Shown: positions 7,762-15,714, counted from the stretch's first letter. The stretch is DNA of 22,135 nucleotides from Methanosphaera sp. rholeuAM74 (GCA_003266075.1 MUZZ01000062.1:1-22135); one strand, 5' to 3'. Program-made: numbers and translations. The notes: generated by a model not told the origin, from the letters alone.

Positions 7762-9363
7762 ATGGATGAAATATTAGAAGAAATATGGACAAACTATGAC
7801 AGACAAACCGTATTCAACTACGTGGAAACAAGACTACACCACTACCTATTCACCAAAATATTCAAGGACGAAGCAGAAATAATGAGTAAAATCATAGAAA
7901 TAACAGAACTCGACCTGAAAGCTTTCAAAACAGCATACTTCCTAAAACTAGAAGAGACACAAGACATAATAAACAACTATGACAAACTAGACGCAATACT
8001 AAAAGAAAACGATCCAACACAAGAACCATACACCAGCATAATAAAAGTAGTAAAATACATGTTCGAAAACATAAAAAACAATGACGCAAACAAGATAGAA
8101 AACAAGAACTTCGACCAAGAACAACTAGACCAGATAAACCAGACAATACTAGAAAACAAGAAAAAGATAAGCACAATACTCAAAAACGACTACTTCGAAC
8201 AGGTAGAAACACCAGACATAATAGACATCAACCTACTAGAAGATGCATCAAAAAACACCGACGAACTCTACAACATGGCAAGAGTATACGAGGTATACGA
8301 TGAACTATTCGTATTCCCATCAAAACTAGAATTATACAACACGATAACCTCAGAAATACTAACCACACTAACCAACGACAAACTATTCGAACTATACGTA
8401 CTACTAAACACACTAGAAGTACTCGAAACAACCAAGGGAACAATAACTTTCCAGAAAGCAGGAGTAAGAGAACTCGCAGAATACTACTTCCAACTAGAAG
8501 AAGACAACATGGAACACACAACAGTAATGCAGATATTCTTCCACGACCTACCAGAAGAACTAGACGCAAAATTCAAGCCAATACTCAAATACCCATACAT
8601 ATGCCTGAGAATGAAAAACTCTGTCAAGGCAAGAAACCTCACAAGGACAAGCTACCTACTACTGGAAATCGAGAGAATAACAGACAACCAGATAAAATAC
8701 AAGTGTAAGGCAACAGAAGACATAAGAAACATACTAGTAGTCTGGGATCACAGACTATTCAACGACGAAAAATCACACATCAAAGTACTCGACTACAAAA
8801 CACTGCAAATGGGATTAAACAAGTCATTCGGAAACATATTCAAATTCCCAAACATAGAAAACGTAGACGCAATACTAGAATACATAGACTACTTCGAAGA
8901 CACCGACAACGAATTCGTAAGAATAGAAAACGGAACAAGAATATACGATGAAGAAGCAGACTTCTTCAAAGACGACCTCTACCAGGAAAACATATACAAG
9001 CCATTCGACAACCTAAAAGACTGGGAAGAAAAAGGATGGAACTACATAAACAACCACGAACTAATCAAAAGAGTAGACCTACTAACCATACAGAAAATAG
9101 TATACATGATAATGCAGAAGGAAACCGCAAGACCAGGATTCTTAGGAAAACTCATGGAAGACGGAACAATACTAACAATACTGCAAAGACTCAAAGAAAT
9201 AAGGGACGTAAACGAAAGCGAAATAACAGACTTATACTCACCATACAGGAAACTCAAATGCTGCCCAATACACGATCCAGACTTCTTTGCACAGAAAGAA
9301 GAAGAAATGGATGGATTAACCGAAAGACAGGCAGGAGTATACGAGGATTTGAACGTCAAATAA
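7762..9363 (+). CDS. Unidentified 533-residue cytoplasmic protein
   Basis: I do not recognise this protein. It is acidic and rich in Asp, Glu, Asn, Lys, Ile, Leu and Tyr, with no signal peptide or clear membrane segment. The first ~260 residues look mainly helical, with alternating charged and aliphatic positions. The middle (about 270-350) has more beta-like character (YLLLEIERI, IRNILVVWDH). The C-terminal part contains a CC pair near 500-501 in LKCCPIHDPDFF, the only cysteine doublet. A TATA-like AAATATAAAA (about 7690-7699), a GAGGAG ribosome site (7746-7751) and a hairpin terminator after the stop show a stand-alone transcription unit. Codon choice is extreme (ATA, CTA, AAC, GGA), unlike the next genes. 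The ORF is long, well signalled and surely expressed, but its function is unknown. Confidence 0.85.
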   Translation: MDEILEEIWTNYDRQTVFNYVETRLHHYLFTKIFKDEAEIMSKIIEITELDLKAFKTAYFLKLEETQDIINNYDKLDAILKENDPTQEPYTSIIKVVKYMFENIKNNDANKIENKNFDQEQLDQINQTILENKKKISTILKNDYFEQVETPDIIDINLLEDASKNTDELYNMARVYEVYDELFVFPSKLELYNTITSEILTTLTNDKLFELYVLLNTLEVLETTKGTITFQKAGVRELAEYYFQLEEDNMEHTTVMQIFFHDLPEELDAKFKPILKYPYICLRMKNSVKARNLTRTSYLLLEIERITDNQIKYKCKATEDIRNILVVWDHRLFNDEKSHIKVLDYKTLQMGLNKSFGNIFKFPNIENVDAILEYIDYFEDTDNEFVRIENGTRIYDEEADFFKDDLYQENIYKPFDNLKDWEEKGWNYINNHELIKRVDLLTIQKIVYMIMQKETARPGFLGKLMEDGTILTILQRLKEIRDVNESEITDLYSPYRKLKCCPIHDPDFFAQKEEEMDGLTERQAGVYEDLNVK

Positions 9364-9398
9364 ATAAAATAATTAGTAATGTTATTTTTGAGATAAGC

Positions 9399-9434
9399 GT
9401 AGTGGAGTAGTTTTTCTCCACTACTTCTTTTTTT
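9399..9434 (+). terminator. Hairpin plus T-run terminator
   Basis: GTAGTGGAG (9399-9407) pairs perfectly with CTCCACTAC (9416-9424) across an 8-base loop and is followed by TTCTTTTTTT. It lies 36 bases after the stop of the unidentified gene. A T-run alone usually suffices in archaea, so a 9-bp bacterial-looking stem is notable. Confidence 0.8.
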
Positions 9435-9929
9435 AGTGTGTGATGTACATATTGCATCACATTACTTTAATTCTTTTAGAAGTTAGTAAATATTAGTAAT
9501 TTAACCTCCAATATTTTAGCATAGTTTTTTATCAACCTATTGTTTTATATGTGACTTCTTTGATTATATTGATAGTATTACTAGAGTACATTAATACCTT
9601 GGAATAGAGTTGTTAAAAAATTACACATCAAAGAAAAAAATGACGTCAACCATGTTAAAACGAATTAATATTAAAATTTAAACGGATATATTGTCTTATT
9701 TTTTGAAAATTAGAATTTTCACTTGTAATTATAGTTTTTAATATTAATCATACTACCAAACAAAAATCAGGCACCCCAACAAACTTTTTTAAAAAATGCT
9801 CCTTCCAATGAATAAATTTTTATTTAAGGTTGTACATATATAAATATTAATTAATGATAATACTATGAAAGCGACTTATTTAGTTTGATATGTATTTATT
9901 GTTTTGCAATGATTTTAAGGTGAATATTT
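9435..9929. other. Long AT-rich intergenic region with promoter for the pseudomurein-binding-like gene
   Basis: No credible gene or tRNA was found in it. It contains a perfect GAAAATT-AG-AATTTTC palindrome (9705-9720) and a TGACGTCA palindrome near 9640. The likely promoter is ACATATATAAATATT at 9834-9848, which would give a leader of about 60 bases. AGGTGA at 9918-9923 is the ribosome site of the next gene. The rest is featureless AT-rich sequence. Confidence 0.5.
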
Positions 9930-10673
9930 ATGGATACTAAAATTACTTTAAACGATATGAAAGTTAATATTTGGGAAAAAGGTACTGTAAGAGCTGAGGT
10001 TACGGATATGGATGGTAATCCTGTTAATGGTCGTGCTGTTGTCAAGATTAATCAGATTACTAGGATTCAGGGTAATGTGGTTAATGGTGTTTTCTGTGAG
10101 GAACATGACTTTTCTGATTTAGTTAATGATGAGTACGAAATTACCATGATTTATGGCGGTACTAGTATTTGTAATCCTTCTGAGGCTAAGGCTAAACTTG
10201 TTTTGAATAAGGATAAGCCTGTTTATGTTTCTATTAGTGATTTGGAGAATGCTTGTTATAGGCTTACTAAGTGGATTGAGGTTAATAAGAAGTTGCCTGG
10301 TAGGATTGCTATTAACAAGGATAATGTAGCTATTGGTGACTTGTTGTATGTTGTTTCTAAGGCTGTTTGCAACATTGCTGATGGTGTTAGTGAGGATGTC
10401 TTGGTTAAGAAGTTTGATGCACCTAAGGTTTCTAGTGAAAGTATTACTGAGACTTTCGAGTTGACTATGGATGAGTACGTGGCTTTTGCTAGGGAGATTG
10501 TTGAGTACATGGATGTCGAGTATGTTAGTCCGTCTAGTGTGAGCCATGAGTTTGGTAGGATTGGTTTCATGAATCTGGTTTACACACTTTCTAAGGTTAT
10601 CTCTAACAGTTCTTCTGAAAGCCTTATTTCTAGTGTCTACATTAGACCTTGGAATGATATTGTCGCTAAGTAA
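9930..10673 (+). CDS. Ig-like domain plus two pseudomurein-binding-like repeats, no signal peptide
   Basis: Residues ~1-92 look like a beta-sandwich of the type in archaeal adhesin-like proteins (VRAEVTDMDGNPVNGRAVVKI... then a YEITMIYGG strand). Residues ~101-153 resemble a pseudomurein-binding repeat: an aromatic helix, NKKLPGRIAI, then IGDLLYVVSKAV. A weaker second copy lies at ~176-226 (YMDVEYVSPSSV, FMNLVYTLSKVI). Such repeats anchor proteins to pseudomurein walls of Methanobacteriales. However, the protein begins directly with the Ig-like domain, has no hydrophobic leader, and an in-frame TGA lies just upstream (9921-9923), so no longer form exists. It is either cytoplasmic, exported by an unknown route or a truncated relic. 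Domain assignment is by eye. Confidence 0.7.
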   Translation: MDTKITLNDMKVNIWEKGTVRAEVTDMDGNPVNGRAVVKINQITRIQGNVVNGVFCEEHDFSDLVNDEYEITMIYGGTSICNPSEAKAKLVLNKDKPVYVSISDLENACYRLTKWIEVNKKLPGRIAINKDNVAIGDLLYVVSKAVCNIADGVSEDVLVKKFDAPKVSSESITETFELTMDEYVAFAREIVEYMDVEYVSPSSVSHEFGRIGFMNLVYTLSKVISNSSSESLISSVYIRPWNDIVAK

Positions 10674-10699
10674 GTCCTCTCCCCCATTTCTACACCCAT

Positions 10700-10712
10700 A
10701 CCCCTTTTTTTA
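10700..10712 (+). terminator. T-run terminator
   Basis: ACCCC followed by seven T lies about 30 bases after the stop of the pseudomurein-binding-like gene. It is typical of archaeal termination at oligo-T. The remainder of the gap to the GTPase gene holds a TATA-like AAATATATAAT near 10776-10786. Confidence 0.4.
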
Positions 10713-10858
10713 GTATATTTTGTATGTGTTTATCTTCGGCTTCATAATCAATAATACTATTAATGATGAGTGATAAATATATAATCACTAATTTATAGAG
10801 CCTAGTTTTATGTAGGTGTTACTTTATATTCAATAGAACTTTTTTATGGTGTGATTAG

Positions 10859-11956
10859 ATGTCAGCAGCAGAGGATAGGATTAAGGAGATTGAGGCCGAG
10901 ATTAAGAAGACACAGAAGAACAAGGCTACATCACACCATATTGGTAAATTGAAGGCTCAGATTGCCCAACTTAAGGAGAAGATTGAGAAACGTAACAGTT
11001 CTGCTACTAAGGGTGAGGGTTTTCTTGTTAAGAAGAGTGGTGATTCTACTGCGGTTCTGCTTGGTTTTCCATCTGTTGGTAAGTCCACTATTCTGAACTA
11101 TTTGACTAATGCTAATTCTAAGGTTGGTGCTTATGAGTTTACCACGTTGGATATTGTTCCTGGTATCATGAGCTATGAGGATGCTAAGATTCAGATTCTG
11201 GATATTCCAGGTATTATTAAGGGTGCTTCTAAGGGTAAGGGTAAGGGTCGTGAGATTCTTTCTGCAACGAGGAATGCTGATTTGATTATCATGGTTTTGG
11301 ATGTATTTCAACCTGAGCATATGGAGGTTATCCTAGAGGAGGTTCGTAATATTGGTGTTCGTCCTAATGAGAAGACACCGAATGTTAAGGTTTCTCCTAA
11401 GAAGATGGGTGGTTTGAATATTGTCTCTACCGTGCCGTTGACATATCTTGATGAGAAGACTATTCATTCTATTCTCAGCGAGTATGGTATTCATAGTGCT
11501 GATGTTGTCCTCAGGGAGGATGTTACAATTGACAGGTTCATTGATGCCCTTGAGCCTAACAGAGCATATATTCCAATGACTGTTGTGGTTAACAAGATTG
11601 ATCTAGCTAGTGATGAACAGTTGGAAGCTCTTAGAGAGAAGTTGCCTGATGCGATGTTTATTTCTGCTGATGATGGTATTATGATGGAGGAGTTGAAGGA
11701 ACGTATCTTTGTTGACTTGGACTTGATTAGGTTGTATTTGAAGCCTCAGGGTAAGAAGGCTGATATGGATGAACCACTTATTATTCGTCGTGGTTCTACT
11801 ATTGAGGATGTTGCGCGTAAGTTGCACAGGGATTTTGTGAAGAATTTCAAGTATGCTAAGGTTTGGGGTAATTCTGTTAAGTTTCCTGGTCAGAAGGTCG
11901 GTCTTGAGCATAAACTTGAAGATCATGACATTGTAAGGATTATTATTAAGAAGTGA
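10859..11956 (+). CDS. Drg-type GTPase (Obg/DRG family with TGS domain)
   Basis: The 365-residue protein matches the DRG (Rbg) branch of Obg-like GTPases, found in all archaea and eukaryotes and linked to ribosome function. The N-terminal helical arm (residues 1-45) is Lys/Glu-rich. The G domain shows G1 GFPSVGKS (69-76), the conserved switch segment YEFTTLDIVPG, G3 DIPG (115-118) and G4 NKID near residue 244. The C-terminal ~75 residues form a TGS domain (IIRRGSTIEDVARKLHRDF...). Length and order are as usual for the family. A GTGTGAT ribosome site immediately precedes the ATG. It has its own promoter (near 10780). Synonymous codon choice (GGT, ATT, TTG) contrasts sharply with the unidentified gene at 7762. 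Confidence 0.95.
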   Translation: MSAAEDRIKEIEAEIKKTQKNKATSHHIGKLKAQIAQLKEKIEKRNSSATKGEGFLVKKSGDSTAVLLGFPSVGKSTILNYLTNANSKVGAYEFTTLDIVPGIMSYEDAKIQILDIPGIIKGASKGKGKGREILSATRNADLIIMVLDVFQPEHMEVILEEVRNIGVRPNEKTPNVKVSPKKMGGLNIVSTVPLTYLDEKTIHSILSEYGIHSADVVLREDVTIDRFIDALEPNRAYIPMTVVVNKIDLASDEQLEALREKLPDAMFISADDGIMMEELKERIFVDLDLIRLYLKPQGKKADMDEPLIIRRGSTIEDVARKLHRDFVKNFKYAKVWGNSVKFPGQKVGLEHKLEDHDIVRIIIKK

Positions 11957-12032
11957 AAAATTCAAATTAAAAAAAAACTTAGTGAATTTAATGTATTTTT
12001 ACTTGAAGTTTGGGGATTGTATATATTAAACT

Positions 12033-12101
12033 TTGACCATATAATATAACTGTACCCACAGAAATAATTTATTTATAAAAAATTGTGATTGACCATATAA
12101 T
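12033..12101. repeat. Direct repeat TTGACCATATAAT, two copies 56 bp apart
   Basis: The two 13-base copies at 12033-12045 and 12089-12101 are identical. They flank the TGTACCCACA motif and the start of the inverted repeat described separately. Their spacing (56 bases) is compatible with either binding sites or a small duplication. Confidence 0.6.
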
Positions 12102-12136
12102 TTCGATAAAATAGAATTATACTATTCATCACAGTT
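12051..12136 (+). repeat. Intergenic element, copy A
   Basis: TGTACCCACA (12051-12060) is followed by 20 AT-rich bases, then AATTGTGAT (12081-12089), which can pair with ATCACAGTT (12128-12136) with one G-U pair. A second copy with the same order lies at 13287-13349. A TATA-like TATATATTAAA centred about 28 bases before 12051 would put a transcript start at the conserved motif. Function is unknown. Confidence 0.45.
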
Positions 12137-12336
12137 TATTATTTTCTAGTTTTGACGTTTTTAAATTTTAGATTTAGTTTCTCGTTTTATGGGGGATGTT
12201 CTCGCATTATTTTTATATGATGTAGCCATTATTAGCATATTTTCGTATACTTGTTTTGTGCGTATAAGAAATAGAGTTATATATCATCAAATACAATTAT
12301 TAAGTATTGATTAATGATTTTGGTAGGTGGGGTTTT

Positions 12337-13176
12337 ATGAAGATTTCTGCTATGCTTGTGAGCATTTTGTTAGTTGTGGCTGTTGTCGGCATTTCTGGCT
12401 GTATTAGTAGTGATAATACTACTGCTAGTGGTAATGCCATGGACTTGGATTTGAATGATACTGGTAGTGTTGTTAGTGTTGATAGTGGTGATGATGTCCA
12501 CAAGAAACAGCAAGCAAATATGAAGTCTAAGAAGGATAATGGTGATAAGCCTAGGATTTCTGAGGAGGATGTTATTAACAAGCTTAAGGAGAAGTATTCG
12601 AATGAGGATGTTAACTATAGTTTTAAGGTTGTGAAACTAGTCTATGATGATGATGAATCTCCTATTTATATTGTTAACGTCTATGATGAGTCTGGTATCA
12701 TTGGATATTATGGTATTAACGCTGTTAATGGTAGTGTCGTTGAGGGTGCTTTCAACGATGAAGTTCATGTTAATGATGATAAGACACAAAATGATACTAG
12801 ACCGGTTAATAAGACTAATGGTAATTCCACTAATGATAGTTCAGAAGCTAGTGTTAATGCTTCTCATAATTTGTCAGAGGATGATGCTAAAAGGCTTGTT
12901 AAGGACAAGTTGGATAAAGAGTATAATATTACTTCAAACACGTTCAAAGTTAGTGAGAGTACTGTGAATTCTACTGATGCCTATGATGTTGAAGTTTTAT
13001 CTGATGAGTCTGGTGAGCTTCTTGCTAAAGTGTGTGTTAGAAGGGATAGTGGTGATGTTCTTTCATTGAATATTAGCAGTGCTAATACCAGCATCGAGGT
13101 TTCTGATAATTCTAGTGGTGATGGGGATGTTTTGAACAATTCTAGTGGGGATGTTTTAGTTTGTGGTGTGATATAG
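12337..13176 (+). CDS. Surface lipoprotein with two PepSY-like domains
   Basis: The 279-residue protein begins with a short positive end and a hydrophobic core, then lipobox ISGC (19-22), so it should be lipid-anchored on the outer face of the membrane. After a Ser/Asp-rich linker, residues ~74-142 (ISEEDVINKLKEKY... VVEGAF) and ~180-250 (LSEDDAKRLVKDKL... VLSLNIS) each have the helix-plus-strands pattern of PepSY domains. Asn/Thr/Ser-rich linkers with many NxS/T sequons lie between and after them. Near the 3' end a short block (AATTCTAGTGG...GGGGATGTTTT) is imperfectly duplicated. The start at ATG 12337 is set by GGTGGGG and by the signal peptide; the in-frame TTG at 12307 has no support. 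PepSY domains often modulate peptidases, but no partner is nearby. Confidence 0.8.
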   Translation: MKISAMLVSILLVVAVVGISGCISSDNTTASGNAMDLDLNDTGSVVSVDSGDDVHKKQQANMKSKKDNGDKPRISEEDVINKLKEKYSNEDVNYSFKVVKLVYDDDESPIYIVNVYDESGIIGYYGINAVNGSVVEGAFNDEVHVNDDKTQNDTRPVNKTNGNSTNDSSEASVNASHNLSEDDAKRLVKDKLDKEYNITSNTFKVSESTVNSTDAYDVEVLSDESGELLAKVCVRRDSGDVLSLNISSANTSIEVSDNSSGDGDVLNNSSGDVLVCGVI

Positions 13177-13286
13177 CTGAAATTGTTCGTATAAAACTTA
13201 ACTTTTAAGATTTAATTTTAAGATGTTATATAAAGTTAATAGAAAAAAGGGGAGTATTTAATAGGTAAAAAGTGTAAATATTTACT

Positions 13287-13349
13287 TGTACCCACAAACA
13301 TATTGTAATTGTGATTTCCATTATACTTGATTTTTTTGAATTCACAATT
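13287..13349 (+). repeat. Intergenic element, copy B
   Basis: TGTACCCACA (13287-13296) is followed 10 bases later by AATTGTGATT (13307-13316). AATTGTGA pairs exactly with TCACAATT at 13342-13349, and a T-rich tract follows. The order of parts equals copy A. The hairpin plus T-rich tail may also serve as the terminator of the lipoprotein gene. Confidence 0.45.
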
Positions 13350-13361
13350 TTTATTTCATTT

Positions 13362-14078
13362 TTAGAGTTTAACGAATTTTATGTGCGGATTGTTTTTTAT
13401 TAAAGCGTCTGTTAGTCTTTCAGCGTAGCTTAACTTCTTTTTCTTGAATTCATCTGCTTCTTGGACGTCTTTTTCCTGGTTTGGTCTTGAATATTTCGTG
13501 GTTATTTTGCCGAAATCCATTCCTGCAAGTATTATTTCTTTCATCTTTAGTTTGTATACTGCGATGTGGAGTGCTCTGTCACCGTCGGTGAATCCCCCAT
13601 AGTTTTCCAGTATTCCATGGGGTTCTGATTGGGTGGTTGGTATTATCCTGGTCAGGTGTGGTGTGATTGTTTGTATCTGTTTTTTGTTGTCTCCATGTGC
13701 GTGAAGAAAGAGTATTGACTTTTCATGGTTTGCTTTTATTAAATCTTCAATGTTGCCGTCTAGGTCTGTGACTATTATGTCGGCTATGATGTCTTCTTCT
13801 AGTAGTGCAGTATTTGCTCCATCTGATGCTATTATCAGGTAGTTTTCTGGGTCATAGTTGTTTTTGAATATGTTTATGTGTCTTTTTATGGATGGTCCTG
13901 CTCCGAATATTATTGCCTTGTCTGGAAAATCTTTTTCATTTATGTTGTAGTATTGTTTTTGTGTTAGTATATTGTTTAGTAGTTGTGCTGATTCTTCATC
14001 GTCACTTTGCCTAAAAGCAAAATCTTCCAAAATTTTCTCGTACCATATATTCCAATCATTATATTTTACACTAATCAC
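13362..14078 (-). CDS. mptE: 6-hydroxymethyl-7,8-dihydropterin pyrophosphokinase (archaeal MptE type)
   Basis: MptE adds pyrophosphate to 6-hydroxymethyl-dihydropterin on the way to tetrahydromethanopterin, the C1 carrier of methanogenesis. The 238-residue protein has the DUF115-type core: IIFGAGPSIKRH near 57-67, then LIIASDGANTALL, ADIIVTDLDG, FLHAHGDN, PHGILENYGGFTDGDRA and IILAGMDFG. It is unrelated to bacterial FolK. I chose GTG at 14078 because GGTGAT at 14083-14088 lies 4 bases upstream, the same geometry as hisI. Upstream in-frame ATG (14084) and GTG (14087) codons fall inside that ribosome site. It is convergent with the lipoprotein gene. Confidence 0.9.
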   Translation of the reverse strand: MISVKYNDWNIWYEKILEDFAFRQSDDEESAQLLNNILTQKQYYNINEKDFPDKAIIFGAGPSIKRHINIFKNNYDPENYLIIASDGANTALLEEDIIADIIVTDLDGNIEDLIKANHEKSILFLHAHGDNKKQIQTITPHLTRIIPTTQSEPHGILENYGGFTDGDRALHIAVYKLKMKEIILAGMDFGKITTKYSRPNQEKDVQEADEFKKKKLSYAERLTDALIKNNPHIKFVKL

Positions 14079-14398
14079 AAACATCACCCCAGATTATTGA
14101 ATGGTCTCACGTTAATAATACCATCAAACACTTTACTCATGAAAATTATGAGTGGTTAAATCAATATACAAATATTTGGAAAATGTGTGATAAATAGTTT
14201 TGTGTGAATCATAAAACATAAACCCAGAAACTCCAAACAATATTTTTAAAACGTAGTAAAAACAAATATTAGAAATAGTATAATAAGTACAGAAGTATCA
14301 CTTAAAAAAAAACTCCCAAGTACAGGAGTTAAAACTTGTATATATACTGACTTATTATAAATTAATTAAAAAATTATTTATTTGGAGGATATAACCAT
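14079..14398. promoter_or_regulatory. Divergent intergenic region with promoter and repeated motifs before the aminotransferase
   Basis: The + strand promoter is probably TTGTATATATACTG (14336-14349), with GGAGGAT (14384-14390) as ribosome site. Just upstream, AAGTACAG(A/G)AGT occurs twice, at 14285 and 14318, 33 bases apart. AACTCC (14311-14316) and GGAGTT (14325-14330) form an inverted repeat directly before the TATA box. These are candidate regulator sites. No gene was seen in the gap. Confidence 0.5.
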
Positions 14399-15550
14399 AT
14401 GGAAGATACATTATTAATGATTCCAGGACCAACAACTGTCCCTAAAAGAGTATTGGATGCAATGGCTCAGCCAATCACAAACCACAGAGGACCAGTTTAT
14501 GGTGAAATATTAGACGAAACCACGGCAATGATGTCAGAGGTATTCCAGACAGACAACAAGTCATACCTATTAACAGGGTCAGGAACTTCTGCAATGGAAG
14601 CTGCAATTGCAAACATCATAGAAAAAAACGATAAAGTAATAAACGTTGTCGGAGGTAAATTCGGTCAGAGGCTTCAACAGTTGACTGAAGTGTTTGGTGG
14701 AGAATCCATAGAAGTCACAGTACCATGGGGTCAAGCAGTGAATCCAGAAGATGTTAAAAACGCTTTAGAAGAAAATGATGATGTTAAAGCAGTTACGATG
14801 ATTCATAATGAAAGTTCTACTGCTGTTGTAAATCCTATAGAAGAAGTAGGGAAAGTGGTAAAGGATTATGAAGCATTGTTTGTAGTTGATACAGTTTCAT
14901 CACTAGCTGGAGATACTGTTAAAGTGGATGATTATGGGCTAGATATTTGTCTTTCTGGTTCACAGAAATGTATTGCAGCTCCACCTGGTATGTCTGCAAT
15001 AACTATTGGTGATGATGCTTGGAATGTCATTGATAAAGTTGATTCACCTACTTACTACTTGGACTTGAAGAAAATGAGGAAAATGGGTGATAAACAGCCA
15101 CCTCAGACTCCGTACACGCCTAATGTTTCATTGACCTATGCCATGAATGAGGCTTTGAGCATGGTTCTTGAAGAAGGATTGGATAACCGTATTAATCGTC
15201 ACCATGTTGGTGCAGAGGCTACACGTAAGGCTGCTGAGGCTCTGGGTCTTAGCTTGTTTGCCCGTGAAGGTGATCGTTCTAATACCTTGACTGCTATTAA
15301 TATGCCTGAGGGTGTAAGTGATGGTGATCTTCGTGGTACTATGAGAAACAAGTATAATATTGAGATTGCTGGTGGACAAGACCATCTTAGTGGTAATGTA
15401 TTCAGAATCGGTCATATGGGTATTACTGGTTTACAGGAGTTAGCTATGACCTTCACTTGTCTTGAGATGACTTTGAAGGAGTTTGGCTTTGAGTTTGATG
15501 CTGGTGCAGGTGTGGCTGCACTTCAGGATGTTTATATGAAAAATCAATGA
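14399..15550 (+). CDS. Class V aminotransferase (serine-pyruvate / alanine-glyoxylate type)
   Basis: The 383-residue PLP enzyme has the family start MIPGPTTVP, the cofactor-contacting LTGSGTSAMEAA near 58-69 and the VDTVSSLAG segment with the PLP-binding Asp. The Schiff-base Lys is in CLSGSQKCIAAPPG near residue 190, and a late FRIGHMG carries the carboxylate-binding Arg. Methanogen homologues are usually annotated as aspartate or serine-pyruvate aminotransferases; the true amino donor cannot be read from sequence. It has its own promoter. Synonymous codons change within the gene: the first third prefers AGA, GGA and CCA, the last half CGT, GGT and CTT. T-rich tracts after the stop probably end the transcript. 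Confidence 0.9.
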   Translation: MEDTLLMIPGPTTVPKRVLDAMAQPITNHRGPVYGEILDETTAMMSEVFQTDNKSYLLTGSGTSAMEAAIANIIEKNDKVINVVGGKFGQRLQQLTEVFGGESIEVTVPWGQAVNPEDVKNALEENDDVKAVTMIHNESSTAVVNPIEEVGKVVKDYEALFVVDTVSSLAGDTVKVDDYGLDICLSGSQKCIAAPPGMSAITIGDDAWNVIDKVDSPTYYLDLKKMRKMGDKQPPQTPYTPNVSLTYAMNEALSMVLEEGLDNRINRHHVGAEATRKAAEALGLSLFAREGDRSNTLTAINMPEGVSDGDLRGTMRNKYNIEIAGGQDHLSGNVFRIGHMGITGLQELAMTFTCLEMTLKEFGFEFDAGAGVAALQDVYMKNQ

Positions 15551-15591
15551 TTTTTCTATCTTTTTTATAATTTTTTTGTGTTTTAGTTAGG

Positions 15592-15599
15592 TTTATATA
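15592..15599 (+). promoter_or_regulatory. TATA box of the amt-glnK operon
   Basis: TTTATATA at 15592-15599 would place the transcript start near 15621-15625, directly at the GGAA-N6-TTCC operator and about 90 bases before the amt start. The leader downstream is extremely A-rich. Confidence 0.6.
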
Positions 15600-15620
15600 C
15601 TATGACTGCTAAATTATTAT

Positions 15621-15649
15621 TATCGGAAGTGTATTTCCTATTTCCGATA
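15621..15649. promoter_or_regulatory. NrpR-type nitrogen operator (GGAA-N6-TTCC) in a larger palindrome
   Basis: GGAA-GTGTAT-TTCC at 15625-15638 matches exactly the operator reported for the methanogen nitrogen repressor NrpR in Methanococcus. A wider inverted repeat, TATCGGAA (15621-15628) with TTCCGATA (15642-15649), shares its left half and could form a second overlapping site or a hairpin. The position at or just after the predicted transcript start suits repression of amt-glnK when nitrogen is ample. That NrpR acts here is inference. Confidence 0.75.
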
Positions 15650-15714
15650 TCTTATAAAAAAAAATAAATAAAAAAAACAAATAAAATAAATAACAACAAA
15701 TGGAGGAAAAAAAC

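Larger units (their letters stand above)
11957..12336. other. AT-rich intergenic region with direct repeats and lipoprotein promoter
   Basis: It holds two exact copies of TTGACCATATAAT (12033-12045 and 12089-12101) and one copy of an element shared with the gap after the lipoprotein gene (12051-12136). A TATA-like GTTATATATC near 12270-12279 lies about 60 bases before the lipoprotein start. A 41-codon frame at 12189-12314 has no ribosome site and is not called. Confidence 0.5.

Noticed and set aside
8228..8569. Leu/Val-rich minus-strand frames under the orphan and amt genes
   Set aside because: They are shadows caused by the A/C-rich coding strand and have no start signals.
9036..9410. Asn/Arg/Thr-rich + frame overlapping the end of the orphan gene
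   Set aside because: Frame shadow of the orphan gene with biased composition and no ribosome site.
12189..12314. 41-codon hydrophobic frame starting at ATG 12189
   Set aside because: No Shine-Dalgarno, and it runs across the likely lipoprotein TATA box; probably chance.
13216..13272. TATA-like TTATATAAAG followed by GGGGAG in the gap after the lipoprotein gene
   Set aside because: It looks like a promoter plus ribosome site, but no reading frame follows; at most a small RNA start, so not called.
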